Assembly: GCA_001692895.1 (NCBI GenBank)
Contig: KV748177.1
Coordinates: 3,410,001-3,474,000 of the forward strand
Direction of reading: 5' to 3'
Origin: Cenococcum geophilum 1.58
Lineage: Eukaryota > Ascomycota > Dothideomycetes > Gloniales > Gloniaceae
DNA length: 64,000 bases
Numbering within the stretch: position 1 is the first letter of the stretch; each line of letters starts with the position of its first letter. Shown piece after piece: positions 12,811 through 25,175 of the stretch. The notes beneath the pieces are model-generated. The model had not been told where the DNA came from. It saw only the letters and a list, made by a program, of their open reading frames with translations, and ran no database searches. The position numbers were made by a program, and so were the translations under genes.

Positions 12811-13851
12811 GTTTCTCCTCCCCGCTACTAGATGCTGTGTCTTTATTATTAATACAATTCTGAGATAATTTAAGGTTTCTAGTAGGTTAATGATTAGGTA
12901 TATTATCTTTAGGGCGATAGTATATTGTGATGTTTTTATAAGCACTAATTGAGGACCTATAGGTTATGTTAGCAATGTATTTAAGCTTAGTTAAGGTAAT
13001 ATATATAATGTCTGGTATTCTTATAAAGATGGTAAGGGATATATAGTTAAGAGGTTAGATTTAAAGGTAAGTTAAATTAATGGCATATAAGAATTAGGAG
13101 TATAACGTTTATATTTTATTTCTCTCCTAAGGCAAAGTTAGGATAAAAGGTAGAAGGGAAAGGCGGAGTATACTAGCCGCCCCTTTCCACTTTATATGGT
13201 GTCTGTAGTATAATATTTAGTAGCTGTAATTACTCTCAGCTTATGTATCGTCTACGCCCGAGACTATAGGTGCCTAGAGTGATCTATAAGTGAGGCATTA
13301 TTAGGGGTAGCTATTAGCTAAGCTGCTGTTGAACTTAAATGGCTAATAATCCCCAATGGATGCTGTATACCTTAGTAGGGTTTAAAAGCGTTTATATAAA
13401 GTTATAAACTAGAATTAGAAGTTAAAAATGACCCCTAATAACGCCTCTCTTAGTAGGAATAGCATTATATAATCTACTTCCGACACCTATCCTTTTTGGG
13501 GCAAAACACTGCCTAAGTAGTAAACTTATCCTAGCTAGTTAATCTTGTATATTAACCCCCTATCTATGGCAAAGGAGCTATTAGTGCCTCTAGGGTGGTT
13601 TAATTGCTATTCTGGCTAAGCCCTTTATAAGCGCTCCGCCTTATATAGGTGGTAATTAACTTTTATTAATCTGCCTTGCGTTAAGGGAGATCTTTTACTT
13701 AAAGCGCTGAGTAGCTAGTATTTAGAGGTCTATAGGCTTGTTCTATATCCCAATAATATTAACTACGATTTCTCCTTAAGTGGTATCTGTAACTCTAAGT
13801 ACCTATAAGTGCAGCATCCCTAGATTATTAGCTAGTAAGTAGGCGTTTATA
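12811..13851. other. Unassigned AT-rich DNA
   Basis: No element end, repeat array or convincing coding frame was found. The stretch 13160-13700 is a little less AT-rich than its neighbours. Confidence 0.4.
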
Positions 13852-14434
13852 AATAGAGAAATCGACTTTAGAGATAACGGCAACGTAGAGGCGTTAGCTG
13901 GTTGGGAAAGTGACTTTAGTAATAAGGATTAAGAATGGGATGTAGAGATATTATATGACGGAGAAAATGGTTTTAGTACTAAAGATTAAGAAATAAGGGT
14001 AGATAGTAATAAAGAGATATTAAGCGACGAGGCCATATAGGCGACGGTTGGATATAGTGGCCTTAGCTTTATAGTCTTAAATCTATAAGTATAGGATATA
14101 AATATAAAGAAGATTTCTAATAAAAGCTGGTAAAAGGGTTAAAACTTTGGCCACTTTTTGTTTAGCCTATTACGAAATAAAATAATATTTTACTATTCCT
14201 ACTAGAGTCTCTACCTACTTAACTTATAGCGAGCTATAAAGCATTCGCGATAATCTATGCTTTTACTTAGATGAATTTATTTACTACCTTAAAAGTGATA
14301 CTAGAAGGTAAATCTATACTAACGACCTAGGATTTTTTAAATTTCTTATAGACTTAGGACGCATGCCACCTTAGTAACTATTAGTTGTATTTAAGACTAC
14401 GGTACTTATAGATTTATATCTTAAGGATATAAAC
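13852..14434 (+). pseudogene. Unrecognised coding relic with acidic region
   Basis: A plus-strand frame from 13852 reads as a strongly acidic stretch (WESDFSNKD, WDVEILYDGENGFSTKD, EIRVDSNKEILSDEA) with only RIP-type stops. It then continues as NFGHFLFSLLRNKIIFYYSY. After a frame change near 14250 it resumes as YLDEFIYYLKSDT and ends near FKTTVLIDLYLKDINM. The clustering of D and E is not what random AT-rich DNA gives. The family is unknown to me; acidic tails of this kind occur in many nuclear and transposon proteins. Confidence 0.4.
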
Positions 14435-14751
14435 ATGTTTTTTTATAGTATTTTTTATTTATTTAAATTATTTCTCTGCTTATAGTATATAGCGGTTGTT
14501 TATCTATTCTAGTATAGTAGGGAGGGGTAGTTGGGTTACATAAGAGGGCTTAGACTTATAGCTATACTTATAGGGCTGTTTATATAGGAACTTCTTTAAG
14601 TATATATAAGGGGTCTTTATATAGAAACTTCTTTAATATTTCTAAATCTAGGACTTATATATTTCTTTTTTTTTTATAGTTCTAGTATCTTTCTAATATT
14701 TGCTTCCTATTTATATGCTAGGCGTTAATAGAGGGCGCTAGGTTAGATCAC

Positions 14752-15141
14752 CCTACTTATATAATTACCCTACTTGTATAATTACCCTACTTATATAATC
14801 GCCTAGCTCGCATAATTACCTAGTTCGTACGATTACCTAGCTTATACGATTACCTAGCTCACACAATCACCTAGCTCGCACGATTACCTAGCTCGTACGA
14901 TCGCCTAGCTCATACGATTGCCTAGTTCGCACAATCACCCAGCTCGCACAATTACCTAGCTCGCACGATTACCTAGCTCCTATAAGCACTATACTCGCAT
15001 AGTTACCTAGCTTACACAATTACCTAGCTTATAGAATTAGCTAGCTCTTATAAGCATCTAGCTCGCACAATTACCTAGCTCGCATAATTACCTAGCTCGT
15101 ACAATTACCTAGCTTATAGGATCGTCTAGCTTACCTATTAA
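14752..15141. repeat. 18-bp minisatellite, about 21 copies
   Basis: An 18-bp unit, cctagctcgcacaattac with variants, runs for about 390 bp. Units differ almost only by transitions at CG and CA positions. The array is framed by a direct repeat: tatttatatgctaggcgtta at about 14709 and tatttacacgctaggcgtta at about 15148. The array therefore sits inside, or was amplified within, a duplicated 30-bp flank. No coding frame or conserved spacer exists. Confidence 0.9.
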
Positions 15142-15255
15142 TATCCTATTTACACGCTAGGCGTTAATTAGAGGATGAATAAAAGTTATATTATACATTT
15201 AGTTATAACGGGGGAGATGATCTATTAAGCACCGCTATACCATTACTAAGTCATA

Positions 15256-15563
15256 TCTAGGAGCTTCTTAAGGCCTATAGTATATCTAAATTCCATGTCT
15301 TAATGTCTCCTATCCTTCCTATAATATTTTCTTAGTAAGTATCTCTTATTAAGTCTTACCCTAATTAAGGTTAAGTAGTATCTCCTTTAAATATTAAACT
15401 TTCTCTAGATTGTTATAAGCGTTGTAGTGATTAATAAGGTTTTGGAAAGCCTTATCTTCTTTATCGTTTATTATTAACCTATAGTCTTTAAAATAAGAGT
15501 AAATAATATCGCGTTGTCTTTCGAATTCCTTCTTTTAGTCGTTACTAATTTTACTCTATTTTA
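15256..15563 (-). pseudogene. Unrecognised short coding relic
   Basis: The minus strand from about 15563 reads SKISND, then KKEFERQRDIIYSYFKDYR and LIINDKEDKAFQNLINHYNA, continuing as YNNLEKV before stops become frequent. About 50 codons are stop-free, with a charged, helical-looking composition. The family is not recognised. It lies just right of the 18-bp minisatellite. Confidence 0.4.
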
Positions 15564-17041
15564 GTATTAGAAGTTAGATTAGCTACAATATATAAAGCTA
15601 TAAAAACTTATATATAAAGACTGGTAATTGTTCTATATATTATATATAGAACACATTACTAGGGACACGATTTCGTGGATGTTAGAAACGCTAGGGGAGT
15701 GTTCTTAGAGCTAAGTATATAACTGTCTTTAATTAACCGTATGCCGTATCCTTAACCTTAACTTAGACAAATTAAAAGACTAAAAATATTAAAGAGTAAA
15801 GAGATTTGTGCGAAAGTATACATAGGTCTAAAATTAGGGGCGTTAAATAACCTAGAAAATGAGAACGAAACGCTAATTACCTATAAAAAAATTTATTAGC
15901 GGGCCATTGCAGGTATAGAGGCGTTTAGATAGCTGAGCTAGTAAGCACTAGAGTGCTAGATTATACTAATATCCTCTTAACCCTAAGCTAAGTAATAGGC
16001 TTAAGTATAGGGCTATATGCCGGGGCTTAGTTTCGGTCCTAGTTATACGTAGAAGCTAGATATATATCTTATATTAACAAATAGAAGGGAGTTAAGTTAT
16101 AAGGCATATGCCATTTCGTCTATAACGCGTCTTATAGCCTATATATTAATTACTGGTTTATATCATTTGTGTAGTATATAAGATGGGTGCTATAGGGTAT
16201 ATAGTAGCGAAATAAGGCATATTGTCTATGTGTGTACCCTAGCTATAACCGTATATGTTAACATTAGGGATTAATATAAACATTTTCTATCTAGCTCCTT
16301 ATCTTTCTATTAACCCTTTAAAAGCCTAATCTCTTTAACAACGTCCGGTATAAATGAGCCTCCTTAAGTAAGAAGACTTGGAAGTAGGGGTGCTGCTAGA
16401 GTTAATATATAAACTACTTAGAAAACTAAAATAACCTTTTTAAGCAATACCCCTCTACTCTTATATCTTATAGGGCCTATAATATATAGGTTACCGGTCT
16501 ATATCTCTTATAGGATTATATTGCTTAGTTAATACCTAGGGTTAATTAGTTGATTTGCTTGCTTCCTCCCTAGACGCTATATTTAATAAAGCTAAAACTT
16601 AAGTTAGTATAAGTGTTCTAACTATAATATAACAAAACTAATAATGGGCTTTTCTAACGGCTTATGCTATGCGCTAATTAAGGACTTTAGTAGCCACCTA
16701 GGGTATACTCTTAGCCGCTAGCAGCTCGTTTAAACGCTCTAGAAGCTCCTCTTATTTGTTTATAGGAACCTTAAACTAAGCAGAGCGTATTAGATATAAT
16801 AAGTAAAGTCGTTTAGCTTCTTCCTATATAAGTGTCTACTGATCTTTATTACTAAGAGTTAAGGCTATGCTTATATCCCTGCTTACTAAGAACCGCTTCT
16901 ATTAAGTTTTGGAATGTCTAGCAATAGCCTATATATTACTAGCTTTAGACCTAGTAGTAAGACTTATTATACGTGGTGGCGTTAAAATAAGAAGTTGGTG
17001 TTGCTGCGTAGAGTGCCGTTTGCTAAGGTAGGGCTATTGAC
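15564..17041. other. Unassigned AT-rich DNA
   Basis: Short stretches (near 15830-15960 and 16690-16900) give brief protein-like reads but nothing that holds for more than about 30 codons. No repeat array or terminus was seen. Confidence 0.4.
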
Positions 17042-17110
17042 TGCGTTAACTCTGTTAACCCTATTAACCCTATTAACTATATTAACTATATTAACTACGT
17101 TAACCTAATT
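17042..17110. repeat. 9-bp tandem repeat
   Basis: Seven to eight copies of a 9-bp unit (ctattaacc, atattaact, acgttaacc) lie in tandem. Units differ mostly by transitions. Confidence 0.8.
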
Positions 17111-18145
17111 AACCGCTAGTGATATAAAACCGGCTAATGTTACTAGTCTCCGCTTCTGCCTTCTTCTAATATAGCTAATAAAGTTATAGATATAACAATG
17201 GGTCGGCCTGCATAATAATACTATATTAGTGCCTTTCCAGGTACGTTAACCCCGCGTTTACCTCTGTTTACTAGTTCTCTTTATGTTCTAATAGGCTTAT
17301 CCTATAGGTAGCTTTGCATCGCTTTCTTTGTCGTAAGCCTATAATAATTACCCTGTTTTATTGTAAGATACTGGCCTCCTTAGCATCGCGTCCCTAAAGA
17401 GTTAAATTAATTACTTAAACTGGACAGATGGGAGATTTCTAGGATGAGTTAATGTGAGCCTTAATTAAGGTTTTATATTATAAAAGCCTTTCCTGCTAGG
17501 AACTAATTGGATTCTTCCCTATATTCCTTAGAGAATTGACTTAATCCTAAATCTAAGTAGGTGCTTTAATATTGCTTTACTAATGGCTGACTATATTAAG
17601 CCTGGGTTCCGTTTACTATTGCAAAATTTAGGGCTTACTAGTAGAGTTATAAGGCCTGCGGGCTAACTAGGCTGAAATGTAGTTACCTTCTTTTCTTTAC
17701 TATAATGCACGCTCCTCTACCTATAGTTGCCGCGTACGTTTATATAGTGTTTATTTATTGCCTTATAATTTTCCGTACTTTTACTAGATATGGATAGTAG
17801 GGTTTTTCTAGTTATATAACTGGCTTTATCTAGGTAAAGGGGTAGCGGAAAATGCTTAGTATATATATAAGCCAAATATCGACCTAGAACTTTAGAAGTC
17901 ATATTAGTCCTTAGTTAAGCGACTAATATTTAAAGCTCTAACTAATTAACTAAATCCGTCGCAGGTTAGACGAAGCTAATAATGACTTCTTAATATATAT
18001 ATAGAGGCTCTAGAGCCACGTTTAATAAAGTAGAGTTCTCGTTCTTAATCGTCCTGTTTAACACCAAATTACACCCTTAAATATTACTTAAGATATAGTC
18101 GAAACTAGAACTAGGAAAGAAAACCAACAAAATATATTATCTAAA
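17111..18145. other. Unassigned AT-rich DNA upstream of the BTB relic
   Basis: No coding relic could be supported. A 61-codon open frame on the minus strand at 17717-17902 shows no family features. The final 150 bp may include the decayed promoter or 5' exon of the BTB gene, but no signal is recognisable. Confidence 0.4.
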
Positions 18146-18998
18146 AATGTTCTACTCGGCTTAGCGTAGCTTATAGATAGCGAGAAATATAGCGACTTGA
18201 AACTTATATACTAGGGGCTAAAGTTTAAAGTTTATAAAGCGATTATATGCACCCAATCTTCTATACTTATAGCTGCCTATAATAAAGGCTTTTAGGTAAA
18301 AGCTAATTAAATATTTAGTAGAATTGACCCTAACTAGGAACTAACTAATAGGTAGGAGGCGGCGACTAATATTATAAATATTAACGAGTTCGATTTCGGC
18401 ACTATTAAGAGAATGATCTAATTTATGTATAAGAGGGACTATAATAATGGCGAGGAGGAGCGAGGATCTAATATTGTAAGTGTGGAAAAGCTTGGCTAAG
18501 GTAAGAAATATATTCACACGCTAATCTAATTTATCCGTACTTAAGCTTCGATCTATAGAATTAGAGGTAGCGTAACTTAATGACGCTGATGCCTTATTGC
18601 TATCTAAACCAGATAATAGCGGTGGCGATAATAAAGATATAATGATACGGCCGACGACGGCCTATATTATACTTCGTTACGTCTATATTAATGCAATTAC
18701 CAATTACTACGATATATTATAGCTAAAAGAGCTTGCGAATATAAAAATCTAATACATTCTAGGAACTAGCTAGTCCGTAGACGGGTTTCCTAATATTGTT
18801 TAGGATGTCTTTAGCCTAATAGGCGACTTAGTATTATATAATATAATTACCTTAATAGTAGCTAAGTATATCGAAGAGCTTATTAAACTTAAGGACTTTA
18901 TAGAGCTGGACGTTATAAGCGATTTCGCTATCGGTATTGTACGGACAGTGATTACCGCATCTAAGAATATGGAGGAAAACTTTATGCTGAAACTTTAA
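18146..18998 (+). pseudogene. BTB/POZ domain protein relic
   Basis: The plus strand reads SEKYSDLKLIY, then FKVYKAIICTQSSILIAAYN (the usual form is SDLTLVCQGQEFKVHK..VCPQSPVLAAA...). After this come NINEFDFGTIKRMI and FMYKRDYNNGEEE, which together form a BTB/POZ fold of about 100 residues as found in fungal speckle-type BTB proteins. After a one-base shift or decayed intron at about 18500-18620 the C-terminal part resumes as YVYINAITNYYDIL and LKELANIKI. It continues with SVDGFPNIV, YIEELIKLKDFIELDVISDF and IGIVRTVITASKNMEEN. The TAA at 18996-18998 is one of several stops. Such proteins act as adaptors by pairing through the BTB domain. Near full length, but inactivated. Confidence 0.85.
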
Positions 18999-19394
18999 GC
19001 TGTCTAATCTCAGCTATAATAAATAGAATCACTACTTTAATCCGCCGAGGTAAGGTATGCCGTGGCTAAGCGTAAAAGTGAAAATATTAATAACTATCTT
19101 AATATCCTCTGCACGACTAGGACCTGTTATAATATTGGTTATAGAGCCGAGTTTATATATTATATTAAGGATAGTAGTTATCTATCCAACCCTAATTACC
19201 CTTATATACTTCGTTGCAAAAGGTATAAGCGTTATATATAAGTAAAGATACTTAGCTTAGGAGATTGGCTTAGGTAGGAAGTTATTATATAATACTTCTC
19301 TTCCTTTCTCCGTTTAGGTTAATTTAAGAAATTCGAATGTATATCTTATCTATAGTCGATCCGTTAGATATTATATAGCAACTATATTATCTAT
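18999..19394. other. Unassigned DNA
   Basis: The first part may hold the end of the BTB relic. A 62-codon open frame at 19057-19245 is hydrophobic and low in complexity, and I do not call it a gene. Confidence 0.4.
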
Positions 19395-19500
19395 CTCCTA
19401 TTAGCCTCCCCTTACCTTACCCCTTACCCCTTACTCTACCCTTTATCTTATCCTTTACCTTACCTTTACCCTTACCCTTACCTATTACCCCTCGCCCCCC
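19395..19500. repeat. Pyrimidine-rich CCTTAC-type low-complexity tract
   Basis: Degenerate repeats of ccttac/ccctta run over about 100 bp on the plus strand (ccttaccttaccccttac, then acccttacccttacctatta). The unit is not the telomeric CCCTAA, and the tract is short, irregular and internal. Confidence 0.7.
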
Positions 19501-19749
19501 TAGACGAATTATAAAATCCTAGTTATTATATCTATTCTACTAAATACTAGAATAGGATTGGATAATAACAGACTAAAATGAAATAAAAAGTGGTAAAGAA
19601 TAATAAGATAAACGCGTAATAACTAGGAAAAGGTCCTATATATACTAAGCGCATAGTTCTAAAGATGTATTTTATGCTTAAGGGTTACTTTATAAACGTT
19701 ACATTTGATTTTACCCTGCTATAGGAGTTTAGAGAGATACGCTTGTTGG

Positions 19750-22070
19750 AAATGCTTCGTAAGAGCAGTTAAAGTGTGGAACCTATATATACGCTTACTA
19801 ATTAGTAGCTTTTGGTTCCTAAGGTAGATAAAGTATATCTTTAGTCTTTTTTCCTTATATAAGGATAACTTTGCACTCTCTAGCGCTTTAGCCGTTTTTA
19901 AAATCTCGACATCTTCTTTAATCTTGACTTGGCTAAGGGCGATACCTACCCTAAACTATCTCTAGTGATGACTTAGCCGATACACTCTACCTTCCTTAAT
20001 ATTGCAGTAATCTATAACTGTATTAATAGCATTATTGCGTCTACGTATTTTATCTTCTAGTGACGTACTAGGTAGCGTTATAATTACTTTAATAAGGCGT
20101 TTATGTTTGGCCGATCTATTATTATTAGATTCTAAGGTTGCTTTAATATCCTCGCTAAATGTAACTCTGGAAAGTTGCCGCTTAATATTAATTACAGCTT
20201 GTTTATTGTCCTAATTCTTCTTAATATTTTTTAATAGCGCATTTCTCTGACGTTGCCTTTTATTTGTGATTTCTTGGCTAAGCTTTTAGTATTCTGTGCT
20301 TCCTATAGTTTTGCGCTTAAGGCTAAGCTTTAGCTTATTTTGAACTTTAATTAAGGAACGAATACGTGGGTTCTTGTTTACCGATAAGGATTGTTCTATT
20401 ATTAGGTGCTATGGCCGCCGCGGGTTAATTAATTGGCTTATTCGGCATACTGCTTTTATTAACTTTTCTTAAGGCTCTAAGCCTTAAACGATTGCTTATA
20501 TATCTATGTTAACACGCTATAAAAGGTAGTGCTTTAGGAACGTTTAAGCGTTGGCGTGCTACATTATTAGGTTCTAGAGGGCATTAGTTACGTTACCTAA
20601 GTAATAAAAATATTAGAAATGTCTTAGTAGAACCAGCTCTATATAATAGAACTTACTATTTTTATTAAATGCCTTACCTATGCCGTAATGGAGACTATAT
20701 GGGCGTGTAACCTGCCGAAATCCCGTAATTGTGCTAAGGTCCTTAATTTATAGTAAAAGAGTTAAGTAATATAAAGGTTAGTTGGGTAAGACCTTATAGC
20801 TATAAAAAGCTTTAATTAATTGCCGAAATATGGGGATATTATCTAGGTCCGGATAGAGTGGTAGTAGTAACTAGTTACGGCCAGGCTTAATATATAGCTT
20901 AATAAGCTACTCCGCAGATATTAGGTTAGGGGCTCTAAAAGCTTAGTTAGTAAAGAGGAGGCCTAAGAGAAAAACATAAGGGCTAAGAATAAGTAAAGGG
21001 TTAAAGATAATCTTAGGAATTGGGAAAGTATTACTAGTTCTCTATAAGCATAAGGTAAGAGGAATAGGGTAGAAAGATAATACACGCTTCCTTTATACTA
21101 AGATATTCCTTAGTGAATTTAAATATAAACTTAAGCATAATATTATAGGGACTACCCTTTAGGTCCTAAATAAGTGTAACTATTATATATCGGTAGTATA
21201 GGTTTAGAAGAGCTTTAGGTTAGCTTATAGTGTAAAGACCTAGTTATATTAAGAAATACACTTATATTTAATGTCGTCTAACTATATATCGCTTCCTTGT
21301 TATAACTAAGTTAGTCTTAAGGACTAGGGCGAGATCCTCCGCGTCTATAATAGTCTTTTCTCGCTTTTTCTTGCTTAGACTATATTTCTCCGCTAGTTTC
21401 CAAAGTACCTAAGAAAGATATCTTAGCTCTGCCTTACCTTACTAGGTTAAAGGATTAACTAGGAATATAATTACCTTATATATCTAGCGGTTTAGTTTAC
21501 TAGCAATTTTCCCTTTAGTCGCTCTCTTGTATATAAGGCGATAGTACTTCTAGTTTAGGCTAAGCGAGCTAGAAACCTTTGTCCCGTACTATTTCCTACT
21601 ATTTTTCCTTTATTTCTAGTTTAGGGACTAGTTAAAGAAGCTATAAAGGAGCTAAAGCGAGAGGACTTAGTACGTTTTCTTAGGGTCTTTCCCTATATAG
21701 GTGTAGTATCTAGAAATTATTAGCTTTCTACCAAGTTAGGCCTAAGAGGAAGCCGCTAAATAGGTTATTACTTACTAATGCTAGTGTTCTTTAATGCGGT
21801 TAAGGAGAGCTATAGTAGTATTAGCGTAGTTCTGCGTCGTAAAATTGGTTTCCTTAAACTTTTTTAACTATTTAAGGTAATATTCTAGTAAATGGTCTTG
21901 ATCCTTATAAAGCTATGCTTAAGTGGACGCTTCGTAAGCATTTTTAGATTTAGTAGTGCTGTTGGTATTACTGTTAAGGACGGTTAGTTTTGTTTAGTAG
22001 CTATTACCGTCGCTGTCTATATCTATATACTTATTATTAGTAACGCTAGATAATAAGCTGCGATTTAATA
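19750..22070 (-). pseudogene. DUF3435 tyrosine recombinase (Starship-captain type) relic
   Basis: The minus strand carries a long relic of the fungal DUF3435 family, which includes the tyrosine recombinases that mobilise Starship elements. In order it reads YYRLIYKRATKGKIASKLNR, EKYSLSKKKREKTIIDAEDL, ALVLKTNLVITRKRY and PKALLNLYYRYIIVTLI. It continues with GSPYNIMLKFIFKFTKEYL, then AFRAPNLISAE and IKPGRN, and then TITGFRQVTRPYSLHYGIGK, the R-x-x-R-Y-type end of the catalytic domain. The C-terminal tail is basic (EITNKRQRQRNALLKNIKKN). Stops are all of the kind RIP makes. A full-length protein of 700-plus residues is implied. I saw no Starship terminal repeat or target site next to it, so whether it ever headed a Starship is open. 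Confidence 0.85.
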
Positions 22071-22699
22071 ATTAAGCGTACCGTATTTTAGGGAGCTAGA
22101 AGAGAACTTAGGGTAGTAACGGCGGAAAGGATATAGAGAGTAATGTGGGGTTAAGGAGATGGGAGGGTAAAGAATAAGAGAAACGGGGCCTAGGTTAAAC
22201 GGATTAGAGGTAGGAGCTATAGAGTATATATAGGTTTAGCGCTAGGCGCGTAGAAGGGTTATACTTTTGGATAAACTAGTCTGCCCGTAAAAAATAGGGT
22301 ATAGGCTAGGTAAGCGAGAGGCTTAACATTAGACTGGTAAGCAAGAGGCTTAGAGCGGCGGGGAGTTTTAGTAATATAACCTCTAAAAACGGAGACAGAA
22401 CCCTCTAAAACCGGCAGTTAGATCTCTATTTTCTTTTTTAATAGAGTAAAGTTATACTATTCTATTCTTATTTTATAGAGAAGAAACTAGTATATATTAT
22501 AATTACGGCTCCATTTAGTTGCTAACCTTTTTCTTATATTAAGTATATATAAGTAAATATACGGTTGTTTTATAACGTTTAATCCGTTTCTAATACTAAG
22601 TATATATATTTTATAATTCTTTATAATTATCTAGTTCCTTATCTAACTTACCTTAGGGTTTTATATCTAATCTGCCGTATTCTATTTTAAGGATAAGTT
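22071..22699. other. Boundary region left of the chromovirus
   Basis: This contains whatever lies upstream of the DUF3435 gene and, toward 22400-22700, perhaps the left (3') LTR of the chromovirus. I could not match it to the right flank at 61200-61500, so no LTR is claimed. A plus-strand open-looking stretch at about 22702-22930 (ERIYTKERKVFKA, VYKKVRFKELYFTK) overlaps the next feature and stays unexplained. Confidence 0.4.
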
Positions 22700-24838
22700 A
22701 GCTATAGCCCTAGCTAAAGTATAAAAGCTCTAAGATAATAGGGAACGGATTTATACTAAAGAGCGAAAAGTATTTAAGGCTTAACTAGCTACTTATACTC
22801 GTTTACTTCGTCTTAAGTAAGTTTATAAGAAGGTGCGCTTTAAAGAGCTTTATTTTACTAAGTAAGGTCTTTATAAATTTAAGGCTAAGAAGGCTAAAAC
22901 GGATTCTAATTAAGAAAAGGCGGAAATAATTTATACGCTAGTAGTAGATCCTATAGATAATTTAGCTCGTTTATTACCTTTAACTAATCCCTTTATCTTT
23001 AGCTCCTTTTTAATATTACCTAACCTATTTTCTATTAATACTCCTATACCTTTTCTATAGCGTTCTTTAGGTTCTATAGTAGCTCCTAAGTAGTCTTATT
23101 ATAACCTATTTACTTTACCTTATACTATATTTTATCGTCTATATCCTTATAACTAATAATCTTTAAAACTTATTATTTATCTTTCTCTTATTCTCTATAT
23201 ATATCTACCTTATAAACTAGTAGTTTAACATTTCTATATACTAGCTTTAGTATTATAATATATTATATAGGGTAGATCTTTATTCTAGCTAGTAGGTTTA
23301 ACTTAAATATAACTAATAAAATCCTTTATATAATAGTCTAATTTCTTACTTAGTTATTAACTTTTAAAATTTTTATATAGTAGCTATACTTTATCTCCCT
23401 CCTTAAGATCTAGTCCCTTAGATCTCTTAACGTTATAGTACTTTTTTATTCTTTATTATACTATCTTAGCTATTTCTATAAGGTTTATATAAAGATTTAT
23501 TAAATTCTCTATTCTTTACTTAGCTATACTACTTATCTTTTTTACTTAATATAGTGATAATAATATCCTTAGCTTATATCTATAATTCGCCTTAAATAAT
23601 AATATACCTATTCCTTTTTATAGTATTATATTATATATAAACTATATAACTAGTAATAATAATACCTAATTATTTTATATATAATTAATATAATATCTTA
23701 AATACTACTCTAGTATCTAATTTAATTTTTTTTATTTAACCGTCTATCTACGGATAATATACGGTAAAAGTTACTACTTAAACTCCTTACTCCGCTAAGA
23801 ATATCTCCTAAAATACTATTATAAATCTTAGATCTCTATTTAATATAATCTTATTTAATGCTTTATATTTTATAAATACTTCTTTTATATAAATTCTAGC
23901 AATATCTTCCGCTAAGATTCCTTTTATATATACTATAAAGTATCCCTACTTTATAAGCTTATTTACTATTACTAAGATTATATTATAATTTTATCTAGTA
24001 ATAGGATCTCTTAACTTTAATAATTTAATAATAAAGTTCTATAATATAACCTCTTATAGTCTTTCTAGTATTTTAATAAGTTATAGCTCTCTATATAGCT
24101 TATACCTTATTAGTTTATTTCTTTAATAATTTAAATATTCCTTTATAACTTTTCTTACTAATTTCTAAATTCCATTAATAATATATTCCTCTTAAAGTTT
24201 TAACACTAAGCCTATAGCTCTATTATATCCTTAAGTTATTCCCTTATAAAATACTTTACTATACTTTTTAGGATATATATAGCTTTTTAATTTTCGTATA
24301 TATCCACTTATAGATCTTTTAGCTATATTTTTAAAATTCTTTATACTTAAAAGCTCTTTAATATCTTATAGATTCTTCCTAATTTCTCTTTTTAAGTTGC
24401 TATAATTTTTTAGATAATTATACCTAATTAATCTATCTATATCTCCCTATAGTAAAGCCCCTAATAGCTTCTTATTATTTTATAGTTTAGCCTTTCTACT
24501 TAGTATGTCTACTTATGCGTTTTCTATACCCTTAGTATACTAAATCTTAAAATAGTATTCTATAAGCATCTCTACCTATTTAATTTATCTTTAGTTAAGT
24601 TCCCTTATTATTAGAAATTTTATTAAGTTTTTATAATCTATTTTAATTATAAATGGTTTTTTTTATACCTTATAAGAATATTCTTTATTTTTTAAATACT
24701 ATAACTATACCTAATAACTCCTTATTATAGATATTATAGTTTAACTCTAGTAGTATTATCTTTTAACTATAGTATGCTACTAGGTGCTATCTATTTTTAT
24801 ATTTTTATAAAAAATATACTCTTAATATAAAGTCTAAT
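22700..24838 (-). pseudogene. Chromovirus pol, RNase H to chromodomain
   Basis: Read on the minus strand from the right edge. RNase H shows ELNYNIYNKELLGIVI, where the usual form is ELNYDIYDKELLAIV. The integrase C-terminal part shows YNVKRSKGLDLKEGDKV and LLYKNFK, followed by LSKKLDY. A chromodomain then follows at about 23010-23160: VLKIISYKDIDDKI, IGYNKTT and NLKNAIEKV, matching the pattern VL..R..K....YLVKW.GY...TWEP..NL.NA...... In such elements integrase joins cDNA to the chromosome and the chromodomain reads methylated histone H3. The composition is extremely AT-rich. Aspartates are replaced by asparagine in several places, as RIP predicts. Confidence 0.85.
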
Positions 24839-25009
24839 TGTCGGTATACTCACTTTATTAACGTGCACGAATATCACTTATAGTGGTACGTATGCGGTAT
24901 TAAAGTTGGTAGTTAATTAATGTCTAGAAGAAAGGGGTTACTCCAAGGTTAGACCAGTTAGTCTCGCTTCGTAGTCTCATGACTACGTCATATGATTAAC
25001 GTTCCGACA
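24839..25009 (-). repeat. Copia #1 3' LTR (left)
   Basis: 171 bp, tgtcggtatactcac at the start and gttccgaca at the end. TGTCGG and CCGACA form the short terminal inverted repeat typical of LTRs. Confidence 0.95.
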
Positions 25010-25175
25010 CTAGAGCAACTCTAAAAAAAAGGCTAATCTATACTCCAAAGTTAAGTCTTCTAGACTACTTGTAGCATATACGTAATAGCTAGCTCTTCCG
25101 TCTATAATACGCAATAGCTCTACCTTTAATCCTAGGGCGCGTCGCCTGTTGGATTCTGCCATACCATTAAACCGG

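Noticed and set aside
14752-15141. CRISPR-like array
   Set aside because: The 18-bp units are contiguous without unique spacers, and the context is fungal.
19395-19500. Internal telomere repeat
   Set aside because: The unit is CCTTAC/CCCTTA, irregular and short, not CCCTAA. The same holds for TTAAGG at 30442-30580.
22702-22930. Plus-strand relic of a second transposase at the left edge of the chromovirus
   Set aside because: The stop-poor frame is suggestive, but the minus strand of the neighbouring DNA reads as the chromovirus C-terminus and no motif supports the plus reading.
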